This document shows, piece by piece, positions 1 through 4,915 of a stretch of 7,343 nt of DNA; within the stretch, counting starts at the first letter, position 1, and each line of letters starts with the position of its first letter. Under the pieces are notes generated by a model. That model did not search any database. It had not been told where the DNA came from and saw only the letters and a list, made by a program, of their open reading frames with translations. Position numbers and translations under genes: made by a program. The stretch is from Acidobacteriota bacterium (GTDB taxonomy: Bacteria; Acidobacteriota; Holophagae; Holophagales; Holophagaceae), in contig JAJYBX010000091.1 in NCBI GenBank assembly GCA_021778785.1, positions 1 through 7,343 on the forward strand. Reading direction: 5' to 3'.

Positions 1-28
1 GGACCAGCGTCCACCCTTCCTGCTCCAT

Positions 29-45
29 GTCGCCTCCACGGCGAC
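29..45. repeat. 6-bp inverted repeat, GTCGCC/GGCGAC
   Basis: GTCGCC (29-34) and GGCGAC (40-45) form a perfect 6-bp stem around a 5-nt loop (TCCAC). It covers the GGAGG that precedes the possible minus-strand ATG at 28, so in a minus-strand transcript it would mask that site. The left arm belongs to one of three TGTCGCC copies (28-34, 64-70, 88-94), so it may be part of the neighbouring repeat block and not a regulator. Confidence 0.45.
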
Positions 46-48
46 TCT

Positions 49-94
49 GGGGGTCAATAGTTCTGTCGCCAGGGGGTCAGTTTTGGCTGTCGCC
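49..94. repeat. two imperfect direct repeats resembling an IS21-family end
   Basis: Two adjacent units are seen: GGGGGTCA at 49-56 followed by TGTCGCC at 64-70, and GGGGGTCA at 72-79 followed by TGTCGCC at 88-94. Each is 22-23 nt, separated by a single A, with less conserved T-rich middles (ATAGTTC and GTTTTGGC). A further TGTCGCC lies at 28-34. IS21-family elements carry several tandem repeats at their ends, and I recall AGGGGGTCAGTTTT-like units in many of them, so a transposon-end relic is the most likely reading. No istA or istB sequence is visible, so this is either a solo end or a short non-autonomous insertion. The block lies inside the DUF3427 remnant, where similarity stops near 103 and may resume at 28. 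Flanking TGCT at 21-24 and 102-105 could be a 4-bp target duplication, but four bases can match by chance. Confidence 0.45.
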
Positions 95-293
95 CGATAC
101 TTGCTTTCGATATACCGTTTTCCGCCTTCAGGATCTGGTCCAGCGCTGTTCTGGGACTGCCAATGGAATCGTATAGGACTGATTGCATAGTCGTGGTAGG
201 TGATGCCTGCGTGGTAGCCCACCCTCGTGATGGGCCAGCCGGACCTGCTTCGCAGCCTGGGAGGCCTGAACAAGGACTGAGTCGTTTCACCCA

Positions 294-324
294 GGGGGGT
301 GTGAGTCCATCCATCACACCCCCC
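294..324. repeat. perfect 11-bp inverted repeat just before tRNA-Gly
   Basis: GGGGGGTGTGA (294-304) and TCACACCCCCC (314-324) pair perfectly around a 9-nt loop (305-313), ending 6 nt before the first base of tRNA-Gly. No T-run follows on either strand, so it does not look like an intrinsic terminator. It could be a transposon- or REP-like palindrome, a protein-binding site, or a leader hairpin of the tRNA transcript. The function is unknown. Confidence 0.6.
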
Positions 325-330
325 ACCATA

Positions 331-401
331 GCGGGTCTGGTCCAGCGGCCGGGCCTCGGCCTTCCAAGCCGAAGAGAGGGGTTCGACTCCCCTGACCCGC
401 T
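331..401 (+). tRNA. tRNA-Gly(TCC)
   Basis: A complete cloverleaf is visible. The acceptor stem GCGGGTC pairs with GACCCGC (394-400), with discriminator T at 401 as expected for bacterial tRNA-Gly. The D stem is GTCC/GGGC with GG in its loop. The anticodon stem is TCGGC/GCCGA around loop CTTCCAA, giving anticodon TCC at 363-365 (reads GGA and possibly other GGN codons). The T arm is AGGGG/CCCCT with loop TTCGACT. CCA is not encoded. It lies 7 nt upstream of the tRNA-Cys-like gene and probably shares its transcript. No clear promoter was seen upstream. It borders the decayed region to its left, in keeping with tRNA genes as insertion sites. Confidence 0.95.
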
Positions 402-408
402 TTACCCT

Positions 409-485
409 GCACCAGAAGCCGAAGCGGACGAAGCGCGGGACTGCAAATTCCGTCTTAGGGGGTTCGAGTCCGTCCTGGTACTCCA
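409..485 (+). tRNA. tRNA-Cys(GCA), divergent or decaying
   Basis: The anticodon arm is intact (CGGGA/TTCCG around CTGCAAA, anticodon GCA at 443-445). The T loop is TTCGAGT, the discriminator is T (482, typical of tRNA-Cys), and CCA is encoded at 483-485. Other parts are irregular. The acceptor GCACCAG (409-415) against CTGGTAC (475-481) has a C-A mismatch at the second pair. Position 8 is A (416), not the nearly universal U8. The short D stem GCC (418-420) against AGC (432-434) has a C-A mismatch. The T stem GGGGG (458-462) against CCGTC (470-474) has a G-G mismatch plus a wobble. Tandem placement after tRNA-Gly and the identity elements argue for a real cysteine tRNA origin. The defects leave open a functional but divergent gene, a pseudogene, or sequence error. 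Confidence 0.7.
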
Positions 486-605
486 TTCGCTCGAGGAGCT
501 CGGTTGGAAGAACGCCCGAGCAGGTCGGCATGCGTTTGCGTTCAGCGATCCGACCCCAGCGCGCCCTGCTGATGGACAGGCTTCATGAACTTGCCGCTCT
601 CTGAG

Positions 606-645
606 AAAACGCTCCCAAATTTGCCCTCAAATTGGAGCGTTTTTT
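606..645 (+). terminator. intrinsic terminator downstream of the tRNA-Gly/Cys genes
   Basis: AAAACGCTCC (606-615) pairs with GGAGCGTTTT (634-643). An inner AATTT/AAATT stem (618-622 with 629-633) continues it after a 2-nt bulge, and the loop is GCCCTC. T residues run from 640 to 645. This is a strong plus-strand terminator 120 nt after the tRNA-Cys end. GGAGCGTT is repeated directly after it (646-653). A frame ending with TGA at 602-604 stops just before it. Confidence 0.8.
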
Positions 646-693
646 GGAGCGTTCAGTTCACTCGAAGGTATGTTGAGCCGTCTTTATACAAGT

Positions 694-720
694 AGAGCCT
701 AGATTTCTCTAGGCTCTTTT
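694..720. terminator. 10-bp hairpin between convergent tRNA clusters
   Basis: AGAGCCTAGA (694-703) and TCTAGGCTCT (708-717) form a perfect 10-bp stem with a TTTC loop, followed on the plus strand by T residues (717-720). It ends 1 nt before the 3' CCA of the minus-strand tRNA-Glu, so it is the natural 3' boundary of the Lys-Glu transcript too. On the minus strand the sequence after the stem (ACTTGTAT) is only weakly T-rich. I read it as a terminator that best fits plus-strand transcription and may act in both directions. Confidence 0.65.
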
Positions 721-721
721 C

Positions 722-796
722 TGGTAGGGCTAACGGGATTTGAACCCGTGTTACCGCCGTGAAAGGGCGGTGTCCTGACCCCTAGACGATAGCCCC
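722..796 (-). tRNA. tRNA-Glu(TTC)
   Basis: On the minus strand this is a full cloverleaf. The acceptor is GGGGCTA (796-790) against TAGCCCT, with discriminator A and encoded CCA (complement of 722-724). The anticodon stem CCGCC/GGCGG encloses CTTTCAC, giving anticodon TTC (complement of 761-763). The T arm is ACGGG/CCCGT with loop TTCAAAT. The anticodon arm and flanks match the well-known E. coli tRNA-Glu core. The first acceptor pair is a G1-U72 wobble. It lies 12 nt downstream of tRNA-Lys, probably in one transcript. Confidence 0.95.
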
Positions 797-808
797 ATGG
801 GGTGGAAC

Positions 809-884
809 TGGTGGGCCCAGCAGGACTCGAACCTGCGACCAACGGCTTAAAAGGCCGCTGCTCTACCGACTGAGCTATAGGCCC
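809..884 (-). tRNA. tRNA-Lys(TTT)
   Basis: On the minus strand the acceptor GGGCCTA (884-878) pairs with TGGGCCC (819-813), including a T-G wobble at the sixth pair. The discriminator is A and CCA is encoded (complement of 809-811). The D arm has the usual AGCTCAGTCGGTAGAGC form. Loop CTTTTAA gives anticodon TTT (complement of 849-851), and the T loop is TTCGAGT. It starts 86 nt downstream of the purA stop codon; read-through from purA or a promoter in that gap could transcribe it. No clear promoter was recognised there. Confidence 0.96.
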
Positions 885-970
885 GTGCCGGTGGCTTCAG
901 GGTGCTTGCCCGGGGGCCTGCGGTGCCTGAAACGGCAGGAGGACCAGTGTGCCTGTGAACGGAAGGCGGG

Positions 971-2287
971 TCAACCCAGCAGGGCCTCGAGGAAGGTGCC
1001 GGGGTAGACGCAGCCTTCGGTGCGGTCGGGGCCGGTGCTGAGGTAGGCGATGGGGACTTCCACGATCTCGGCCAGGGCCTCGAGGTAGGCCTGGGCCTGG
1101 GCGGGGAGCTGGCGATGGTCGGTGAAGCCGCGGGTGCTGGTCCAGCCCTTGAAGCGCCGGATCTCGGGTTTGAGGGCCGCCCACTCGGCCGCGCAGCTGG
1201 GCAGGCGGGTGGTGACGCCGCCCTCGCCGGTGCGATAGCCCACCACGAGACCCACCTCGTCCAGGCCATCCAGGACATCGAGCTTCATGATGGCCAGGCC
1301 ATCCACGCCGTTGGTGCGGCAGGCGTGGGCGGTGATGGGGGCGTCGAACCAGCCGCAGCGCCGGGGACGGCCGGTGGTGGTGCCGAACTCGCGGCCGGCC
1401 TCGCGCAGGCGGTCGCCGGTGGCGTCCAGCAGCTCGGCAGGGAAGGGGCCGGCGCCGACGCGGGTGGTGTAGGCCTTGGCGATGCCCAGCACCTTGTCCA
1501 GGGCCTTGGGGGGCACGCCGGTGCCCGTGAAGAGGCCGCCCAGGCTGCAGCTGCTGGAGGTGACGTAGGGGTAGGTGCCGTGGTCGATGTCGAGCAGGGT
1601 GGCCTGGGCGCCTTCGAACAGGATGCTGTCGCCCCGCTCCCAGGCGGCCAGCAGGTGCCCCTGGGCATCGCCGATGAAGGGCAGGAAGGGTTCGGCGATC
1701 TTCAGGGCGCCGTCCACGATGGCCTGGAGGGAGGGCAGGCCCTCGCGATCGCCGAGGCGCAGGCGCACCTCCTCGTAGCCGGGCCGGATGCGGTCGGCCA
1801 GGAGTTCGGGGTGGCGCAGGTCGCCCAGCCGGAGGCCCATGCGGGAGGCCTTCATCTCGTAGGCGGGGCCGATGCCGCGGCCGGTGGTGCCGATCTTGGC
1901 GCCCAGCTTGTCGGCGCGGGCCTCCCGCCAGATGTCCAGGGCGATGTGGTGGGGCAGGATCAGGTGGGCCTTCTCGGAGAGGAGCAGGCGGCCGGTCAGG
2001 TCGAAGCCCCGGGCCTTCAGGCGGTCCAGCTCCTGCTGGAAGACCTCCAGGTTCAGCACCACGCCGTTGCCCACCACCAGGAAGCAGCCGGGATGCAGGG
2101 CGCCGCTGGGCACCTGGTGCAGGGCGATGCTCTGGCCGTCCACCACCACGGTGTGGCCGGCGTTGTTGCCGCCCTGGAACCGCACGACCTGCTTGAAGCG
2201 CGGGCTCAGCAGGTCCACGACCTTGCCCTTGCCCTCGTCCCCCCACTGGAGGCCCAGGATCGCCAGATTCGTCCTCGCCTGGCCCAT
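971..2287 (-). CDS. purA: adenylosuccinate synthetase
   Basis: This enzyme joins IMP and aspartate using GTP to make adenylosuccinate, the first committed step from IMP to AMP in the cytoplasm. The 438-residue protein is close to the usual length of about 430. Family motifs occur in order: WGDEGKGK (15-22, with the catalytic Asp17), GGNNAGHT (39-46, catalytic His45), IGTTGRGIGPAY (132-143), EGAQATLLDIDHGTYPYVTSS-type segment (225-245), TRVGAGPFPAE (275-285), GTTTGRPRR (302-310, aspartate/IMP loop), KLDVLDG (335-341, guanine recognition) and STGPDR (418-422). The ATG at 2287 has GGGAGG 8 nt upstream (2301-2296). It is divergent from clpC across 153 bp. A weak candidate promoter is TGGGAA, 17 nt, TATTCT (complement of 2338-2310), implying a short leader; only about half the consensus bases match. 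tRNA-Lys and tRNA-Glu follow on the same strand. All expected motifs are present. Confidence 0.97.
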   Translation of the reverse strand: MGQARTNLAILGLQWGDEGKGKVVDLLSPRFKQVVRFQGGNNAGHTVVVDGQSIALHQVPSGALHPGCFLVVGNGVVLNLEVFQQELDRLKARGFDLTGRLLLSEKAHLILPHHIALDIWREARADKLGAKIGTTGRGIGPAYEMKASRMGLRLGDLRHPELLADRIRPGYEEVRLRLGDREGLPSLQAIVDGALKIAEPFLPFIGDAQGHLLAAWERGDSILFEGAQATLLDIDHGTYPYVTSSSCSLGGLFTGTGVPPKALDKVLGIAKAYTTRVGAGPFPAELLDATGDRLREAGREFGTTTGRPRRCGWFDAPITAHACRTNGVDGLAIMKLDVLDGLDEVGLVVGYRTGEGGVTTRLPSCAAEWAALKPEIRRFKGWTSTRGFTDHRQLPAQAQAYLEALAEIVEVPIAYLSTGPDRTEGCVYPGTFLEALLG

Positions 2288-2440
2288 GTTCGCGTCCTCC
2301 CGGCCCTCCAGAATACCGGCGCGGGCGGGTTATTCCCAGCTGAAACCCGGGCGGGACAGGGAGGCGGGATGGCGCTACCCTGTTGGACCGGCCTGGACCA
2401 TCCCGGCTCCGGAGCCGTCAATGACCCGGAAGGGTGTCCC

Positions 2441-4915
2441 GTGTTCGAGAAGTTCACCGAAAAAGCCCGCCGTGTGATGTTCTTCGCCCGCTACGAGGCG
2501 AGCCAGTTCGGGGCGGAAAGCATCCAGAGCGGCCACCTGCTCCTGGGCCTCCTCCGGGAGTCGGAGAAGACCAGCACCCAGCTCCTGGAGCGGATGGGCG
2601 TCCAGGTCAGCTCCCTGCGGGAACGCCTGGTGGCGGCGCTCACGCCCAAGGACAAGAAGATCACCCCCAGCAGCACCAGCATCGACATCCCCATGGAGGA
2701 GGAGGTCAAGCGCATCCTCCAGCACGCCACGGCGGAGAGCGCCAAGCTGAACCACAAGCACGTGGGGGCCGAGCACCTGCTCCTGGGCATGCTCAAGGAG
2801 GAGACCTGCCTGGCGGGCCGCCTGCTGAAGGAGGCCGGCGCGGACCTGATCGCGGCGAAGGAGATCCTCCTGGAGAGCACCAAGGAGGAGAAGATCGCCA
2901 AGAAGAAGAAGGAGCACCCGCTCCTCTCCGAATTCGCCCGGAACCTCTCCGAGATGGCCGAGCGGGGCATCTTCGACAACCTCATCGGCCGCGAGCAGGA
3001 GGTGGAGCGGATCGTCCAGATCCTCAGCCGCCGCCGGAAGAACAACCCGATCCTGCTGGGCGAGGCGGGGGTGGGCAAGACGGCCATCGTGGAGGGCCTG
3101 GCCCAGAAGATCCACGAGGGCGCGGTGCCCCCCAGCCTCCAGGACAAGCGCATCTACGCCCTGGACCTCAGCCTGGTGGTGGCGGGCACCAAGTACCGCG
3201 GCCAGTTCGAGGAGCGCCTGAAGTCCATCATCGCCGAGGCCAGCAAGGATCCCAGCGTCGTGCTCTTCATCGACGAGATCCACAGCCTCATCGGCACGGG
3301 CGCGGCCGAGGGCAGCCTGGACGCCGCCAACATCCTGAAACCGGCCCTCAGCCGGGGCGAGATCCAGTGCATCGGCGCGACGACGCACAAGGAATACGCC
3401 AAGTACATCGACAAGGACCGCAGCCTGGTGCGGCGCTTCCAGCCCGTCACGGTGAACCCGCCGGACGAGACGGAGAGCCTCCGCATCCTGGAGGGCATCC
3501 GCAGCCGCTACGAGCTGTTCCACCGGGTGCGCTACGCCGCCAAGACCCTGGAGGCCTCGGTCTACCTGTCCAACCGCTACATCACGGACCGCTTCCTGCC
3601 GGACAAGGCCATCGACCTGCTGGACGAGGCCGGCGCCCGGGTGAAGCTGCGGGTGGGGCCCGGCGGCGGGGGTGGCGAGGCCCTGCAGGCGGAGGAGGAG
3701 CTGCACCGCGTCATCAACGAGATGAACGAGGCGGTGCTCAGCCGCGACTTCGAGAAGGCCGTCCTGCTCCGCCAGCGGGAGCTGCAGCTCCGCGAGGAGA
3801 TCCAGAAGGACCGCACCGAACTGTCGGACGAGGACTACGCCCGCTTCCCCGAGGTGTCCGAGCAGGACATCGAGGAGGTGGTGGCCAGCTGGACCGGCAT
3901 CCCCGTGACCGCCTTGAAGGGCGACGAGAAGGCCAATCTGGTGAACATGGAGGGCCGCCTCAACGAGCGCGTCATCGGCCAGCCCGAGGCGGTGAGCGCC
4001 GTGGCCCGGGCCGTGCGCCGGGCCCGGACCGGCCTCAAGAACCCGAACCGGCCCATGGGATCGTTCCTTTTCCTGGGGCCCACCGGCGTCGGCAAGACCG
4101 AGCTGGCCAAGACCCTGGCCGCCTTCCTCTTCGGCGACCCCAAGAAGATGATCCGCTTCGACATGTCCGAGTACATGGAAAAGCACGAAGTCTCGAAGCT
4201 GCTCGGAGCCCCTCCGGGGTACGTGGGCTACGAGGAGGGCGGCATGCTCACGGACCGCATCCGGCGGAACCCCTACTGCGTCCTGCTCTTCGACGAGATC
4301 GAGAAGGCCCATCCCGACCTGATCAACATCCTGCTCCAGATCTTTGACGACGGTCAGGCTTCGGACGCCTTCGGGAACCTGGTGGACTTCAAGAACACCA
4401 TCATCATCATGACGTCCAATGTGGGCAGCCGGGAGCTGCTGTCGGAGAAGAACCTCGGCTTCGTCGAGCAGGATTCGCGTCCCGACGCCAAGTCGGGCGA
4501 TGCGATGAAGGTCCTGAAGCGGACCTTCACGCCGGAATTCCTGAACCGCATCGACGAGATCGTCGTGTTCAACCGCCTGGGCGACGACGAACTGCGCAAG
4601 ATCGTCCGCCTGCTGGTGGAAGACCTGAACATCACCCTCCAGAAGCACAAGCTCACGGTGACGCTCACGGACGCCGCCTGCGACCACCTGGTGAAGACGA
4701 CCCTCCGCGACCGCGCCTACGGGGCCCGACCGCTGCGCCGGGCCATCCAGAAGCTGGTGGAGGACCCCCTGGCCGAGCTGATGGTGGGCCAGGACACCGT
4801 GCCGTCCGGCCTCGTGAACTTCGATCTGGCGGACGGCCACCTCGTCCCCACCCTGTCTGAATCCGGAACCATGGCCCCTGGCCAGGAAGCCCATCTGGTC
4901 GGAGTGCCTGAATGA
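2441..4915 (+). CDS. clpC: ATP-dependent Clp protease ATP-binding subunit ClpC
   Basis: This is a hexameric AAA+ unfoldase that feeds proteins to ClpP in the cytoplasm. The 824-residue product has a double Clp N-domain (about 1-145, beginning FEKFTEKARR), a first AAA+ module with Walker A GEAGVGKT (207-214) and Walker B FIDE (276-279), and a middle region with the UVR-like motif DFEKAVLLRQRELQLREEI (from 436). The second module has Walker A GPTGVGKT (546-553) and Walker B LLFDE (615-619). The UVR motif and short middle domain separate ClpC from ClpB and ClpA. LGF at 672-674 sits where ClpC carries its ClpP-docking loop, so it should work with ClpP. A five-glycine loop (408-412) follows AAA1. 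The start is GTG at 2441, with GGAAGGG (2428-2434) 6 nt upstream; the frame stays open further upstream only antisense to purA. GGGACA, 17 nt, TACCCT (2353-2381) is a weak promoter candidate. The stop codon overlaps bamA. Confidence 0.96.
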   Translation: MFEKFTEKARRVMFFARYEASQFGAESIQSGHLLLGLLRESEKTSTQLLERMGVQVSSLRERLVAALTPKDKKITPSSTSIDIPMEEEVKRILQHATAESAKLNHKHVGAEHLLLGMLKEETCLAGRLLKEAGADLIAAKEILLESTKEEKIAKKKKEHPLLSEFARNLSEMAERGIFDNLIGREQEVERIVQILSRRRKNNPILLGEAGVGKTAIVEGLAQKIHEGAVPPSLQDKRIYALDLSLVVAGTKYRGQFEERLKSIIAEASKDPSVVLFIDEIHSLIGTGAAEGSLDAANILKPALSRGEIQCIGATTHKEYAKYIDKDRSLVRRFQPVTVNPPDETESLRILEGIRSRYELFHRVRYAAKTLEASVYLSNRYITDRFLPDKAIDLLDEAGARVKLRVGPGGGGGEALQAEEELHRVINEMNEAVLSRDFEKAVLLRQRELQLREEIQKDRTELSDEDYARFPEVSEQDIEEVVASWTGIPVTALKGDEKANLVNMEGRLNERVIGQPEAVSAVARAVRRARTGLKNPNRPMGSFLFLGPTGVGKTELAKTLAAFLFGDPKKMIRFDMSEYMEKHEVSKLLGAPPGYVGYEEGGMLTDRIRRNPYCVLLFDEIEKAHPDLINILLQIFDDGQASDAFGNLVDFKNTIIIMTSNVGSRELLSEKNLGFVEQDSRPDAKSGDAMKVLKRTFTPEFLNRIDEIVVFNRLGDDELRKIVRLLVEDLNITLQKHKLTVTLTDAACDHLVKTTLRDRAYGARPLRRAIQKLVEDPLAELMVGQDTVPSGLVNFDLADGHLVPTLSESGTMAPGQEAHLVGVPE

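Larger units (their letters stand above)
1..219 (-). pseudogene. remnant of a DUF3427-type helicase C-terminus, interrupted
   Basis: Read on the minus strand from 219 down to 103, one frame encodes a 39-residue stretch containing YHDYAIS, FHWQSQNSAGPD and KRYIES. From memory of the family, YHDYAIS...FHWQSQN followed by GxRYI is the signature of the DUF3427 domain at the C-terminus of DEAD/DEAH-box helicases, often paired with a PLD-like nuclease domain and found in accessory or defence regions. After KRYIES the frame runs through non-homologous repeat sequence (about 25-101). At 28-1, in another frame, EQEGWTLV appears, which resembles the segment that normally follows RYI in this domain (a GW-x-LV stretch before LFVR). 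Upstream (220-293) the frame stays open but reads as nothing recognisable; LAHHEG in the neighbouring frame just before GYH suggests a further frameshift. I infer a decayed gene end, continuing beyond the left edge. Alternatively 28-1 is the start of a separate gene: ATG at 28 has GGAGG 4 nt upstream. Confidence 0.6.

Noticed and set aside
54..329. Minus-strand open frame of 91 codons starting at 329
   Set aside because: It is in a different frame from the DUF3427 motifs and encodes nothing recognisable; the neighbouring frame explains the sequence better.
1..330. 6S RNA, SRP RNA or tmRNA in the non-coding left margin
   Set aside because: I looked for their conserved cores, such as the SRP GGAAGCAGC-type loop and a tmRNA-like 3' end, and found none.
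163..588. Plus-strand open frame of 141 codons
   Set aside because: It reads straight through tRNA-Gly, the tRNA-Cys-like gene and the 294-324 palindrome, and has no recognisable domain.
897..2246. Second minus-strand frame (449 codons) over purA, and the other frames within it
   Set aside because: They are Arg/Pro/Gly-rich shadows of purA in an alternative frame; the purA frame carries every expected motif.
1115..2440. In-frame upstream extension of clpC giving a 1266-residue protein
   Set aside because: The extension is entirely antisense to purA or in the intergenic gap and has low-complexity Gly/Ala/Gln composition. ClpC homology begins exactly at the GTG at 2441, which has a good ribosome site.
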